Shown here piece by piece: positions 23,648-36,899 of a DNA stretch of 64,000 nt. The notes beneath the pieces were generated by a model. That model was not told the origin of the DNA. It saw only the letters and a program-made list of their open reading frames with translations, and did no database searches. The position numbers and the translations under genes were made by a program. The stretch's first letter is position 1; every line of letters begins with the position of its first letter. Source of the DNA: Amyloporia xantha (lineage: Eukaryota > Basidiomycota > Agaricomycetes > Polyporales > Adustoporiaceae); the NCBI GenBank assembly GCA_036971615.1, contig JAYKKR010000007.1:1364001-1428000 (forward strand). The letters run 5' to 3'.

Positions 23648-24750
23648 TCAGTGAGCACTGAACCAGTCCCTCAGCGCCTCTAGCTTTGCAAAGCCTCTGT
23701 CTCCCGTGAACCCACCCACAACAAGAATGAAATGTGCCAGGGACATCGCTGCAATGACAGCAATCACGGACGACAGCTGATACGAGCTCTCCTGAGTCGC
23801 TGATTCGTCATACACGACTTTGGCGGTCTCGATCTCTGAGGGATGGTTGAAGGTTTCGTCGACGGGGGTAGTAGGTTCACCTAATGGAGGCAGACTAGTC
23901 TCCACAGAGATGGGCGACGATGGCGGATTGAGGGAAGCGAAGAGCCCTCCATTGAGCATGAACGCGACATTAGCTTCTTCCAGAATGGCAGCTGTTGAAG
24001 ACGTTAGATGCTGGGCAACGATGTTTGCAAACACTGCGACGGCTCACCTTTGAGAGTTACGTCATCACCGACCGATGTGTCCATGTTGTGGCGATACCAC
24101 TCTTTGATTTTCTTGAGATCGCCTATTCTTGCCACACCAGTCCCTCCCAGAGGGTTAAAATCATAGAATGCAGCACCAGAGCCATCGTCAAGACCATAGG
24201 CCTTCACGATTCTGCTGCGAATGATTTGTCCGCCACTAATGTCGCCTAGATATCGAACATATGCGTGCGCCAGTAATGGCGAAGGATCAGGAGACTGCGC
24301 GACAGACTGGATGCGTGACACATATCGAGTCAGAGCTGAGGGGGCCGAATCCATCAATGAAATGTGCATGGGATGGATGTGCCAGGCGGTATCATTTGTC
24401 TGGAGAAGATAACTTATGTCGGCAGATAGCTTTGTCGCACGAGATAGTAAAGTCGGGTTGTAGGTGAACGACAGGACTGGATGCGATGCGTGCTCTTCAA
24501 GAACATGTTCCAGCGTACTACAATGGGACTGTGAGTGACACATGTGCAAAGATGGTAAATGAAGGTCGCACTCGTAAACATGCCACAAAATCATAAGGAA
24601 ACGGATGTACTCATCCCGGTCGAGTTGTCCACGAGCTAACCAAGCAGCTCCTTGGCTCTTTTCAACTTTATTGTGCACGGCAGCGGTCCGCGTCCGCAGC
24701 AGAGTTGCGATCGGCAACGAGAGGTCATCAGTTTCAGTATGGGTGGACAT
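23648..24750 (-). CDS. Heme oxygenase, C-terminally membrane-anchored
   Basis: Splits heme to biliverdin, CO and iron. The start MSTHTETDD is at the ATG at 24750. The proximal heme His is in RTAAVHNKVEKSQG, and the family signature YVRYLGDISGGQIIR is intact. Downstream come FYDFNPLG and, after an intron, LEEANVAFMLN. The last exons end with one hydrophobic span (SSVIAVIAAMSLAHFILVVGG), as in tail-anchored HO-1 type enzymes of the ER, and a short tail KLEALRDWFSAH. A 54-base intron in the middle (VYD/TLEHVLEEHA) has no stop and would read through in frame if retained. Likely roles are iron recovery and redox control. Confidence 0.93.
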
Positions 24751-25115
24751 GGTTATAAGGGAAGTGAGCACAGTCACGCGAAGGGACAGAATATAATAGT
24801 GAGGGGTCAATGATTGAAACCGCAAGCACAGCAGCGGATATAGCAAATCAGTAACCAGAAGAAAGTCACGGATGGCGGGAGCAGTACAGGAGGGACCACG
24901 CGTATAGCCTCAGGGGCATTCGTTTGCTTATCTTATCTGATCGGCCGGCGGCTCCTTCAACATGCGAGACGATATGACTGCTCGAAATACATTCAAGAGA
25001 ATGGCGAATATGTAAAATAACCTATGTCACACCCAGCAAATGGGTGGGCTAACCTTGCCAAAGCAAGCGAAATACGACAAAGAAAAAGCGAATGTGTCTA
25101 TGAATAAAATAATGT

Positions 25116-26955
25116 CTAACAAAGATGCGCCTCATGGCATTTCAGCAGCAAACAGCTAAAAGAAAAAGGTACAGGCTCAGTGTACTAGAATTGACAATGA
25201 ACTCGAGACTTACCCTCGTCAATCCAATGTTGTGTGTTGTGGAAAGCGATGGAGGAGTCGACAAGGGTCTAATCAATGTTCTCGCAGACGATGCGGACAC
25301 ATCGTTCGGCATATCCGAGTCGGTGTGAACTTGAGGCTCGGAAGTCGCATGATCAAGTAGGGTGATGCCATCTACGATCCTATGCGCTGAATAACCCAAT
25401 TCAACTCGTTCAGTTCGACGTGGTGGGATTACAGTGAGCTTCTTGAAATTCTGTCGGCGGGGGTTCCGTCTGCTAGGGTTCTTAGGACTCTGAGATCCGC
25501 GCAGTGACATGGAAGGTTGCATATCCAGTGAGCTCAGATAACTGTCCCGATAACCCTCGTCGTCAACGTCGGGCATAACGAATGCTGGTGCGAGTGTGCC
25601 ATAAGTATTTTGAGCTGCAAGCGACGAACATTCGCCCTGATCGCCTAGATTCAGAGCGCGTAAGCGGAGGCATCTAAGGCAAATAAGAGACTCACTTTCA
25701 GGATGCGCAAATTTGCAATCGTCTCCAGCGACACAGCACCCAACCATGAAGTCCCTGCATATCTCCCCTGTACCCACAGGCATGAGAGAATCGTTGGGTA
25801 TAATCGGCTGAGACTTACTTTGACCTCCCATCATGACACCGCCTCCAATAACTCGCCACGTTACTGGATAGTAATTCTTGGTATGCTTCTCCTCGAGTCC
25901 GTTCAGCGGATTTCTCGGGAGCTCGTGTGCTTCCCGATGCATCGTCCTATCAGATTCGCTAGCTCCCGGAGAGACCATACGTTTACCATCGTAAGGAGAA
26001 GAGGGAGTCTTTGGACTTCCACTAGCCGGATTAAAGGCAGTGGTTGCGCGAGGGCCGTGAATACTACGCTCTTCGCGTGAATACTGATGTTCCGGAATAA
26101 TGATTGCGCACTCACAAATTACATCTGTCACCCTTGATGCAAGATCCCTTCGCGTGGTAGAACTTACACGGTTTCGCTAAGAGACGATTAATACGCCGAT
26201 TCAACTGCGGCAAACGCAAACGACGCACTCTTGTAGAAGACACCTTTACGATGAACGCCCTGTGGTCCCGCGTCGCCGTCCAACGAGACATGTGTCGCAC
26301 TAGCCATGCTTCGGTGCGCTGAACCGGCGGACATAGGTGAATTCATTTCCCCGTAGGCCACCTTTGCGGAGCCGTTGAAAGACATAGGAGTACCAGGTGG
26401 TGGCGGTGGATAAGCGTGATCAATAATCTCCACAGAGTCTTCGTGATCAGAGAATTCATCCTGCGAAGGAGAATGTATCTCGTCTGTTACGACGCTCGAG
26501 ACATCTGACGACGAGTAGTCATCGATGAGTGACTCAGGGGCGAAGGACATCGCCGTAAAAGATGGGTATCTTTGTGGACCAGCACCAGCAAACGGTGTGG
26601 CCATGAGGTGATGAAGTGGTGATGGCTGCATAACCACATAGTCATTGGCTTCAGTCTTCCTACCACCGTCGTGAAGGTATGCACAGCGGTCGCCGAAACG
26701 ACATCGTCCTAGGGGGTAATTGCGACATGATTTTGCTGTATTCCATAATTAAATTCCGGATAGACAGTGGAGTTTATGCTGCCACTTACTGCGATAACTC
26801 GTATTCAGTGACCGCTCACTACCGTGATCAGAAGGGCGGGATGGTTGGCATTGAGTGTCATCATCCGGAGAATGCATCTGTGGACAATTTGTTCGAGTGG
26901 CAATGGGGTATCTGTCGATTTCAGCGTTAAAATCCACTGGAGATAATGTAAACAT
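25116..26955 (-). CDS. Protein with three CCCH zinc fingers
   Basis: Putative RNA-binding protein. Exon 1 starts at ATG 26955 (MFTLSPVDFN) and splices into finger 1, CRNYPLGRCRFGDRCAYLH. A Ser/Pro-rich linker with an acidic patch follows, then finger 2, CKFYHAKGSCIKGDRC, whose last residues NFIH are completed across an intron (26059-26110 approximately), then finger 3, CRDFMVGCCVAGDDCKFAH. All three fit C-x7/8-C-x5-C-x3-H. The rest is low-complexity and probably disordered. A strong terminal intron (AG/GTAAGT to TTTTAG) puts the stop at 25116; without that intron the frame ends at 25142. Such proteins often control mRNA stability, but no target can be named. Confidence 0.8.
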
Positions 26956-28350
26956 TTGCAGATGTACTATTTGGCCTGTGGTCCGTGATCAAGACATAAA
27001 AGTTGACCTCCCAATGTTTTCTGAAGGCGTCACTGTCTTTGTGCGAACAAGCAATGAGAGGGTTTAGACTATTTCAGACATTTAGACAGAACGCAACAAC
27101 TCACCAAACCAGGGCTCCTCACGATATAGGCGGGATGTCAGGATGGAAGAAAACGGAAACCAAGGGGTTTCCTAGACACGAACGGGATGGCTGGCTGGTT
27201 TGGCCCATGACTTATAACCAGGGTACGGAAGACCAAAATGGCGGACAATGTCCGCCAATTGCTGAGTCATCGACGAGTTTATTCGACTCCTTTTGTCAAG
27301 GCATCATATCTCGATGCGCTCAAGACATGAGCGAAGCGAAGGAGCCAGACAATAAGATCAACGAGGCCAGGCAATACTATCTGCTTGATGAGCGCCACGT
27401 TGCACCGAACAATTGTTCTGGTAGCATGAGTGCCGGGTCTTGAAGCCATCTAGCTATGTGACCCGTACGCACTTATTATGTGCAGAGACCGCATATGTCA
27501 TGAGCAGTCTGGCTCCGGAATCAGATACCGTTTTTACAATTCATGTAAAGCTGATTAGACCGAAATTGTAGGGCTGTCTGAATCTGGGAAGATGGTTCCT
27601 TCTGAGTGGAGAACAATAAGGAGATGGCTATTCCATATGGAACCTGTGTGCCTGCACCGAAGAGCAAATCTCGTTAGAAAACGCAAAAATAGTGGTGGAA
27701 GTCCTTGTCCAAGATCGTTGGTATGAGATGCGACTCTTGTGCGCACGCAGTGTCGATGATCTGACCGACAGTCCAGAATGCAAACTATACCGTGTTTATA
27801 TCAATCCGTTTCTCAGGCAAGTACAGCTTCTTGCAATGGATCCGACACGTTCGTGGTCTGGGCCCTTCCCCATCGGCGAAAATACAAGAAGTGATAAGTA
27901 GACCGAGATGACCTTTCGCTATCAGTAGCATGGGAGTGCGCAGCTGGAGGGTGTTGACTGAGTCGGTTGCTCATGTCAGTGGCGCTTCAGAATCACGGGT
28001 CAGTGGAAGCCTCGTCGTCCACATTCCGGTTTGACCACATCGAACAGTTTGAAGCGCCATGTATACCCCGTGGGCTTACTATACTTACTTCTTCTACAAA
28101 TTTTATGCAAGTGCGCTTCACTCTTGCAGAGTGAAAGAGACATGACATGCTCTTGTGTTCTTGGAAACGATGAGACATGCTTGATGCAAATTTCTGTATT
28201 TCCAGATACAATACATACACAACATTCTTCTCCGTATTACGTGTCGCATGATCAACTGCAGCTATGGCTGTACAGTACTATGAGATAGAGCGGGGGGTAT
28301 GGATTATGAGTGTCGTGAGATATCGTTACGACAGTGCGGCCATGCCGAAG
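26956..28350. other. Intergenic region
   Basis: 1.4 kb without recognisable exons. A 146-codon frame (27003-27443, +) has no motif and no support from splicing. Confidence 0.45.
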
Positions 28351-29789
28351 TCATGAGGCAGTCTCATAATCAGCGACAGTGTGATCCTGTAACAGCGGCG
28401 TCCTTTCAGAAGCAGCTGACGCCGCGCGTGGCGGAGCGTCTGGCAGTGCATTCGGGAGATGTGAAGCATGGCTCTGTGGAGGATGAGGGCGAGTTACGTC
28501 CATCTTGCATACTGGACACTATCAACCAAGAATAACTGCATCAAAAGCCCGCACAGCAATCAGTAAGGGACATGACGCACGAGTTTCTTCTTGTGGATAA
28601 GCCATTCATCGATCTCGTCCATATGGAACATGTGATAACAAGGTAGGACACGCACGCGATCACCTTGAACAAATGATTCGAGACAAATGGCACATTCGAC
28701 CTGCTGGTCGACCCAGGGTGGCAATACGACGGTGTCATGAGATGTCGAAGGACAGGACGTGGGTTCGTCCACCCCAGCTAGGCCTTGTTCAAGGTCTGGC
28801 CCTGACGCGGGCAGGTTCTGGACAAGGGGAAGACGAGATCCTCTTTCTCCCTTCCTGTTCCAGTCCAAACTCGCCACGGCAAATTGTGTACTACTTCTTC
28901 CGGAGCGCGATCGCGTTGGGCTGCACGAGCGGCGCGGACGCGATGTATGAGAAGAGTGATGAATGTGAGGAGGGATGGGAGTAAGAGGATCACTATAAAT
29001 GTAACGATTGGCCTGATGAAGCGGATTAGTCGATGCTTGCTGCTATTAGTACGGATTGACGACGCACGAATACCATTCCCATGCTGCATATTCGGTGCTG
29101 ATGAGCAGAGACAGAGTGTTCAAGCCAGCATGAGTTGTGTTTGAAGCAGATATCATATAAAGCAACTCGACGTAATCCCAATATCTGATGAAGGTGGCCG
29201 CGATCGTGACATCAGGCGACTCTCCTATCTAGAAAATAAGAAGCAGGGACGCAGGTATAGCAATTGGAAACGTACGTTCGCTGTACATGTTGAGTAGAGC
29301 ATCCGGACTATCACTGCTTCCGCCGACCACGACAGCCTTGGCACCCAATTTCTGAGCTTGCCGTGCCTTCTCCACGAATGGACAACCGCCTCTCTGCACG
29401 AGAGCAATCCAAGATTCGGTTGGGTCTGGCTCATGAGGTCCAACGACACAGAGATCTGGACATCCATGAACCGCGCCAGGGACAGCGCGATGAGACACAT
29501 TCATCGTCGGATCGAGGGCACATGGCGCCGTAAAAGCAGAGAGAGGAATGACATAGCCCAGAAGGGGATCGACGAGTTCTGCACCAAACGATGCGGGTCG
29601 AGCTGCAAAGGTAACAGGGGGAGATTTGTCCACGACGGAGACGGTGCCGTCTGAGGCCCAAGCCCATCCCCAAAGCCAGCTACCGTCTTCTCTAGCGTTA
29701 TTAATCCTGTGAATCCAGTCTGCAGGATGCGACCGAACAGGCGAGACCAAGCAGGAGGATAGTGCGAACAGGGCGAAGAGATCTATCAT
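28351..29789 (-). CDS. PA-TM-RING E3 ubiquitin ligase
   Basis: Membrane ubiquitin ligase of the endomembrane system. The ATG at 29789 opens a signal peptide ([20 protein letters not shown]). The protease-associated domain contains [20 protein letters not shown] and GAKAVVVGG. One membrane span follows ([20 protein letters not shown]). The RING-H2 domain reads [30 protein letters not shown] and, after an intron, CPVCK. Splicing at the last intron (acceptor GATAG before TGTCCAG) is needed to complete the RING; reading through gives an early stop. The tail ends near 28351. Topology with a lumenal PA and a cytosolic RING follows the family. Targets unknown. Confidence 0.88.
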
Positions 29790-30237
29790 AGCTGATTGAA
29801 GGGAGAGGAAAGAAACAATGCGACAAGAGTAGGCTTTAGGGTAGAGCAGCCGCTTGCATGTACGGCTAAAAGTATCGGGCACAGCAGCACTCGCCCTGCA
29901 GGATCACCTCCTTGAAAAGCCTCCCTGCCATTGGTCTATTACTCCGGTCTCGGCGTTTCCCGGTCCATTACATCAGTCGTCAGCTGCAGGAGTGCAGTTC
30001 GGTCCAGCCGCATTCTTCAAAACGTGCCCAAGGGCTGAGCGCTGAACATTGCATTCCCAAAGTCCATGTAAATAAAGACGCCCCCCCCAATAACATACAT
30101 GTATCTAACGTCGATGATTGTGCTATGATGATATAAAGTATGCGGTGATTAACGCTACACTCCAAATTATTACACTCCAATTATAGGGCTTGTCCATATG
30201 TTATACAAGATGTGCACTTTGACCTGTGACCTACCCA

Positions 30238-31873
30238 TCACGGGGCGGTGTATTCGGGGGCGGGACGAAGGTCCAGAAACAAGTCTTCCGGACCGAGTGC
30301 GATGGAGTGGTCCGAGGCCGAGAAAGCTTGTCCTGCACCATCGATTGACCAAGGGTCGGTTGTCAGACGGATGGGAATCACTTGACGTAGCTCGCGGAAC
30401 GGAGCTCGCGACGGCTCAGGCGGCGTCATGGAGAGTACGATGAAGTCTTTGATCGCCAGACCACCCGCTTTGAACCCTCCGACTTTGACCTGATTGCCGA
30501 CTTGGATCTCACCATAGAATGAAATCCAGTCCGGCCCGTCACCCTGAAAAGCGCGATTGTATTCAGCTTATTGCACCGAGTCGCTACAAAAAACACTCAC
30601 CGCATGCTTGAAAGTACCCTCTCCGGTCTCCACGGTGCGCCATATATCTGTCTTCGCGCCAAAAAGCATAGCATTTCTACCACTTCACGTGTCAGCTATC
30701 ATGGCGAGACGCGGTGCGACGGTCATACCGAACGTCTACACTCGTTTGTCTGAGGAGTTGTACGCGCGTGTGCTGCTTGATGCTACGACGGGTGGTGATA
30801 GGTGCAAAGGGTAGGAATGCCGCTAGGGACAAAGCGGAGGACGTAAACGTCAAATGGAACGGGATAGGTTCCGACATGCAGAAGACTCTGGATGCCGGTA
30901 CATAAAACTAGTAGCAAAGTTAAGCCAGGAATCTCGTGCGACACCATTCAAAACTTACTCTGGCCGTAATATCCCTCGCACCCGACGCCCTTGCCGCAAT
31001 TACGGACTCATAACAGCGCCACTCTGGTGTCTCCATAAGCGCGGATGCTGCTGAAACTTGTCGCATGGGTGGAGGCAATGGTACTGCAGGACGAGATCGA
31101 GGATAATAGACGAAAGGAGTGGACACAGTACTACACAACCGGGTCAAGCTGAGACTTTCCTGTTGTACGTCTCTCATACCTATTGCCTAATCGTAACACA
31201 TTCGACGACTTGCTTCTTTGGACAGTGGCAGTAACGGAGAATTCGACGATGGCATGGAATCCGGGCACACCAGATAGGTTAGCTTCATGAGTGGGAGGCA
31301 ATGGCTGCTCGGACGAAATATGATTAGCGTGGAATCAGGGACAAGAAAGATCACACAGACATATGTATCCCTCCCATCTGAGAAGGTCGTTGGAAGTGTG
31401 AGACTGAACGGAAGCGAGGAAGGACACGGTCCCGCGTTGAGCTCCCGGCTCCATAACGTCAAGGTAGACAAGCACAGCCTGTTCGTCGTTGTGCCGCCCT
31501 CAGCGACCTCTTTGAGCCGCAAGCTCCCTTCAATCTTTGTCAAGGTGAGCACCTTGACAGTGGATGTAGGGTGCGACTAGCTAGTCACCTTGACATCGAC
31601 GCTCGTCACAGACTCTAGCCTGGTCACATTGACCGTACCCTCTACAGAATCTCCGCATCCATACACAGGTAAAGCGACGTTCTCCTCCTGCTCGATGAGG
31701 CGAAGACCTACCCCACCCGTCCTGGACTGCTTGACGAAGTCGCCAGACGGTCTCGGCCGGCGAAGACGGTTTAGAGCCAGACGCTGTTCGTGAGCCTGGG
31801 GTTCAGCTGTGTACGCCGGTGTACGCGAGAAGGTTGAGGGCGGCCTATAGCCAGGCAAGCTGGTCGTCGACAT
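30238..31873 (-). CDS. Arrestin-like protein, copy 1
   Basis: Fungal arrestin-like protein with N- and C-type arrestin sandwiches, a family linked to ubiquitin-ligase recruitment and cargo traffic. ATG at 31873 (MSTTSLPGYRP). The N domain has LPVYGCGDSVEGTVNVTRL, SVDVKV and VEGSLRLKEVAEGG; the middle SLPFSLTLPTTF; the C domain SEPIPFHLTFTSSALSLAAF, RSIKQHTRVQLLRQTSVDV and KDFIVLSMTPPEPS. The end is DLRPAPEYTAP. About six introns. The family assignment rests on this block order and on the neighbouring copy, which shares it. No PPxY motif was noticed in the exons read. Confidence 0.75.
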
Positions 31874-32706
31874 GGGGGATACGAATACGACAGACGAGGC
31901 ATGGCTGTTCTTGAGTCAGCCTTTAGGTGAAAGAATGCCGCTCAGAGAGTTGGGTCCATATGGACTCCACTCCGGCATTGCGTCGGAATGTCCGGAGAAC
32001 ATGTGCAAACGCACAGTCTATCTCCGGATTCCCTTGCCAAGCGTGTCATATTTTGAGTCGCGTGTATCCAGACGTTATTCAGTGTCCACAGGCGTATAAT
32101 CCGGCGACACCAAGCTGGTCTATTCATTACGCCATTAAGTAGTCAGTGGCGGAATTCCCCCGTGCCGACTTGTGATCCCCGAGGACACCTTATAATTTAA
32201 GTTGCCTATGCCTCGATCTCGTTTATCTGGCTACATTCGTTTAATCACAGTATTCCTTCCACACAGCTTGCACACGAAGACTGTGATTTGTGATTTGTGA
32301 AAGCCGCGAAGACCGCTGGGTCGTGTGCGGCCGGTGAGGTACATACGCGTGCTCTCCCGCACGATGTATCACCCAATCTTCTTCCTCAGGCGTACGGTGG
32401 AGCCATCGCCGGTAGTATGTGGCGACCCTCAGCCAACTAGGCAGAGAAGGCAACGAAGCGTGTTACGCCTCCCCTCGCGCCAGAAGTATCAATTTACCGC
32501 AGCTAGCAACGTGCGCATGCGTGTTCCTACACGCGCTTCTTCTCGGGATGCGATAGCAATTGCGAACCTGACCGGACACATGTCCTTGCGGACCATCGCT
32601 ACATTTAGTCATACTACATCGATAATAATGATACAACAACGCGGTTAATACAAATCGACACGGACAGGGCACTGGAAATACTCAAATGCATATTCCGGGT
32701 TCCAGA
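31874..32706. other. Spacer between tandem arrestin-like genes
   Basis: No recognisable exon. It should contain the promoter of copy 1 and the 3' end of copy 2. Confidence 0.5.
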
Positions 32707-34261
32707 TCATGCTGGCAATACCGTTACAGCCGCCGCCGAAGGGCAGTCATGGGACTCGGTGGTCAAGAATACCGGGATTGTCTCACAGAATGTCATGTAT
32801 TGCAAGCGTGATGCATCCGGGGGCCTGATCGAGACAACGATGCTGTCCTTTTACTCGCTTGTTAGCCTCGCCAGGAAATCTTCAATGACACATTCTGTAC
32901 GCACTGTAACGCCCAAAGCATCTGTGATGAAACCACCATTGCCGATACCTGCAGCTACTGTGATGGTGCCGGACCAGGTGATGGAATTTGGGCCTTTGGT
33001 CGTATTGTGTACTACGCCTTGACCCATCGACCTGGTCGAGACGAGGTGACCGTTGGTGGCTATGTATGTGTTTGCTTCGCGCAGCGTGTTAACCGTCGTG
33101 GTCCTTCGAAGTCGTATACGAAGAGGCGAAACGGATTCATTGGTGCGCATCAACTGCCGCTGCATGTTGTTGAGCGCGCTGGGAGGAGAAGATGACAGTG
33201 GATGGAATGACGCCGGTGACGGGCGGTAGGAAGCGAAAGGGGCCAAAGATTCTTCATCCGCAAATACTGTTACGAAAAAAGGGATAGGCTCTTTTAAGCT
33301 ACAAATTTGTGACGACGGTAAGAAATACCTGAAGGCAGGTCTAAGATGGCGCATCGAAGTCAATCGCTGGACACTCACATGGGTCTCGAGATATGTACGC
33401 CCCGAATGCCGCGCTTCGAGGCCAAAGGTAAACAACGTCTGCGGGCCGGTTAGCGCTTTCATGGGCATTGCGCAGAAAGGGCCCGCATGGAAAGGTCGAG
33501 TATACTGCTGTAAGAGAAATGGAACTCGAAATCTAAGTGAGGAGATCAGTCAGGCGAATACACCGGGGATTAATTGGATCGAAGCTTGCCTGCTTCTCCT
33601 TTGCCATGAAGGTGCTTTGCGTTCAGTACGGACCATATGTACAATGAAGCCGTACAGGACTTGTGCCGTAAATCCATGTATGCCTGACATGAGCGCGTCG
33701 TAGCTTGGGGGCAGTGGCCTCAGTCGATCAGATACCTCGTCGCGGAAGTCTTGGGGAAGAGTGTATTGTACGGGGATCTGCGATGGTATCGGCGCATCTC
33801 GCTGTGAGTCCCATTGATATAGATTGTCTCGAAGAATTTGGGTCTTCAGTGCGCCTGATCCTGCAATTTCTTTGATTTTGATAAGACCGTAGACCTGCAC
33901 GACATAAGCATAGCATTTCGAGATCAAAATGGAAAGGACCAACTCCAATAGTGAGCGACTGGATTCCAGAAGGCTTTGTGAGAGTCACGATTCCATCTAT
34001 GGTCTCCCCGGTGTGATAAACAGGTTCGGATATGTGTGACTCTCGACAGGCGAGCTGGACCGTCACTTCGCTAGAACGCCTCAAGAAGTAACAAATCGAG
34101 AACCCTGCACTTGGCATAGGAGAGGCGAGCCTGACGTGACCAAGATCTGAAGGTAGTGAGGGGCTGGAGCTGAGCGGCAGATACTCAGAGTCTTGATTGA
34201 AATTGTCAGCATCGGAGGAAGTCGCGCCGTAGCATTGAACATTGGCAAAGGGATGGCGCAT
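32707..34261 (-). CDS. Arrestin-like protein, copy 2
   Basis: Tandem paralogue of the gene at 30238-31873. The likely ATG is 34261 (MRHPFANVQCYG). Conserved blocks: ISEPVYHTGETIDGIVTLTK, VQVYGLIKIKEIAGSG, IPVQYTLPQDFRDE, GIHGFTAQVLYGFIVHM, IPFFVTVFADEESLAPF, and a terminal SIVVSIRPPDASRLQ that aligns with VLSMTPPEPSRAP of copy 1, then CETIPVFLTTES. A frame-preserving 57-base intron (donor GTGCGT near 32907, acceptor AAAAG near 32851) contains a TAA, so an unspliced reading looks truncated; splicing restores the conserved end. Stop at 32707. The two copies share strand and domain order but have diverged widely, so the duplication is old. Confidence 0.7.
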
Positions 34262-34872
34262 GGAGAACTCCACGTCGACTATCGACAGCAGATAGGAGTA
34301 GGGGGTAAAGATGAGAGGCTCCTGATTACACGGGAGGCGGTTTATGTATATGTGACATTTTTCATGATGCAGCGGAACAGGTGGGTGATGAGCATCAGCT
34401 TCACGAAGCTGACATCGGTGTGGGGTTCTGCTGGAGTTTGACTGGGTTTATGGAGCTGATCCGAGTATAAGACTACCGTGACGGACGGCTTATGAGAACT
34501 CAGGGTCTCGCCTGAGAAGATGAATGCGCATGTATTGCAGACTTGGGGATTAGCATAGGCCCGAGTCATGGCCGAGTGATCATCGACCAATAAGAGCCGG
34601 CAGATGGGTTGAAAAATACCGAGAGCTATGGCGTTCATTGATCAATATGCACTTGCGGCTAGATCTATCCTGCTAACAGGATGCGAGAGAGGCTTGTAGA
34701 AGGAGAAATATACCAGTTCGAATCCACCATACAACTTTGCAATCAACATGTCCGGGGGGTGACTTGAGACTCCGCGCCATTAGATCAAGATCAAACAAAC
34801 GCCCAATTGGCCGACGCGCTATGAGCGCTTGAGCTGTGCACTACTGGGACTCATTAATTACATGGTTGTTAC
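34262..34872. other. Intergenic region
   Basis: Divergent promoter region between arrestin-like copy 2 (-) and RFT1 (+). A 98-codon frame (34342-34638, -) has no recognised motif. Confidence 0.45.
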
Positions 34873-36684
34873 ATGGCTCCCCCCAATCAAGATCACAACA
34901 GCGACCGGGAGACACATTCGACCCCTCGACAAACAGATGTTCTGCTCACAAAGGCCTTGACCTCCGCCTCGTCGCTCGTTCTTTTGCAATTCTGCTCGCG
35001 CATATTTACTTTCATCCTGAACCAAGCTCTCCTGCGACTGGTATCACCTCAGGTCTTTGGCACCGCTGCCATCCAGTTCGAGCTCCTACTTTCCACCATT
35101 CTCTTTCTCTCTCGTGAGGGTGTACGCAATGCTCTCCTTCGCGTCCCAGAAAATCGCCCGGCGAACAAGTCTGCTGATGAAGATGGCAAGACACTGACTG
35201 CTAATGTTGCGACACTTCCGGTCCTCCTCGGGGTACCTGCTGCTGTTCTCATCAGTCTAATCTATGTGGGCAATACGTCTGTGCACACCGCTTCTCAGCG
35301 CTATTTTGGTGTCAGCGTAGCCATCTATGCTCTCGCGGCCTCATTGGAACTGCTGTCAGAGCCTCTATACATCCGTGCTCGGAATGAGCTTCGGTTTGAT
35401 CTCCGTGTGAGGTCCGAAGGCGTGGCTGTACTCTTGAAGAATATCGTTACCTTTGTGATACTGGTGACTGCCTCCTCTGACGGCGCTCTCATCGCGTTTG
35501 CTATTGGACAAGGTGTATACGGCTTCACTCTCCTTGTGACGTATTTGTATGCCTACAAGGCAGGGGTATACTTCTGGCCCAAGAGGGTCACGTCAGCGGT
35601 ACATGGCAAGTGTGTGCTCTCATGATCTTTGCGATATACAGCGGTTGACATGAGGATAGCACACTCGGCCTCTATTTCGACCCCACGCTACTTCAGCTCT
35701 CCGCTGCAATGACTGGTCAGTCTCTGATCAAGCACTTCCTTACTGAGGGAGATAAGTTTCTCGTTTCCCGCCTAAGCCCCCTGGCTGATCAAGGTGGCTA
35801 TGCAATTGCGTCCAACTATGGTGCGTGCGGCAGTCGAGATGTCCTTGCATCTGCATTCATCATGACCTTTACTAGGCTCACTTGTGGCCCGCATTATACT
35901 CCAACCAATCGAAGAGACCTCCCGTCTCTTCTTTGCTAAAACTCTGTCCTCCCCGAAGAAGGACCGCGAAGCCCTTCGAACAGCTGCCAACATGCTGTTA
36001 GGACTCCTGCTTCTCTTCACCCACTTATTGCTCCTTGTCGTCACTTTTGGCCCACCTTACTTGACTCTAGCTCTCTCAATCGTGCTGCCCCGCAAATATC
36101 TCAGCACTTCAGCACCGACAATACTGGGCGTCTACATGTACTATATCCCCGTGATGGCGTTCAACGGCGTCCTCGAAGCTTTCTTTGCGTCCGTGTGTTC
36201 GCCAGCGGATTTGCACGCACAGAGCCGATGGATGTTCATGTTTTCATTTGGATTCATAGTGGTCGCTGTGGGCCTGGCGAAGGGCGCTGGTTTGGGAGAT
36301 GCAGGACTCGTATGGGCAAATGTTGCGAACCTGCTATGCAGGGCGACATATGCGTGGTCCTTTGCGCTTCGCTTCTTTGCAAGCCATGGCGGCCGAGAGC
36401 TAGCAGATTGGAGGATGGCTGTTCCCCCCAAGCCTGTCTTGCTGGTGTTCGGGATGTCCGCGCTTGCGACGAGATGGAGTGAGGCTAGATCTAGCGGCCT
36501 TCCATTGCAGCTCGGTACGCAGGTACAGCATGTTGCAGTTGGAGTGTGTGGTATCATTGCATGTTTAGCCGCATGGTGAGCTGGTCGCTTGATCGTTCTG
36601 GATCGTTGCTGAGCGTCTTCTAGTGTTATTTTCGAGCGGGCGACTGTGCTGAGAACGCTGAAGTCCCTCAGGCGGCGACAATAA
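34873..36684 (+). CDS. RFT1: Rft1 family ER membrane protein
   Basis: Multi-spanning ER membrane protein needed for N-glycan precursor assembly; its role as the lipid-linked oligosaccharide flippase is debated. The ATG at 34873 precedes a polar start, then LTSASSLVLLQFCSRIFTFI. Family blocks include FGTAAIQFELLLSTILFLSREGVRNAL, EPLYIRARNELRFDLRVRSE and GQSLIKHFLTEGDKFLV. Several introns split the gene (near 35606-35660, 35818-35883, 36579-36623). The last exon encodes the basic tail TLKSLRRRQ ending at 36684. Hydrophobic spans occur throughout. No break was seen. Confidence 0.9.
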
Positions 36685-36899
36685 TGATCTGTATACGGAC
36701 TCGTGTCATGGCGCGGTAGAGGGAAATGTATTTGATTTACGGTGTTGCACAGTTGCAGGCAGTATTGAGTCCCAATGTGGAAGGTATGACGTCGCTGCCA
36801 AGGTTGGCTACAAAAGTGGATCGTGCTCCCAGTGCTCTGTCTTTCCCCATACAATTCACGTCCTTCCTCTGAAACATTCACAACACTCTTCCTACAGTT

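Noticed and set aside
27003..27443. 146-codon frame as a possible gene
   Set aside because: No recognisable domain and no context support.
32840..32910. In-frame stop before the conserved end of arrestin-like copy 2 (pseudogene or stop readthrough)
   Set aside because: A 57-base intron with a GTGCGT donor, CTAAC branch site and AAAAG acceptor removes the stop and keeps frame.
34342..34638. 98-codon minus-strand frame as an upstream arrestin exon
   Set aside because: It does not resemble the family N-terminus and no splice link to the 34261 start was found.
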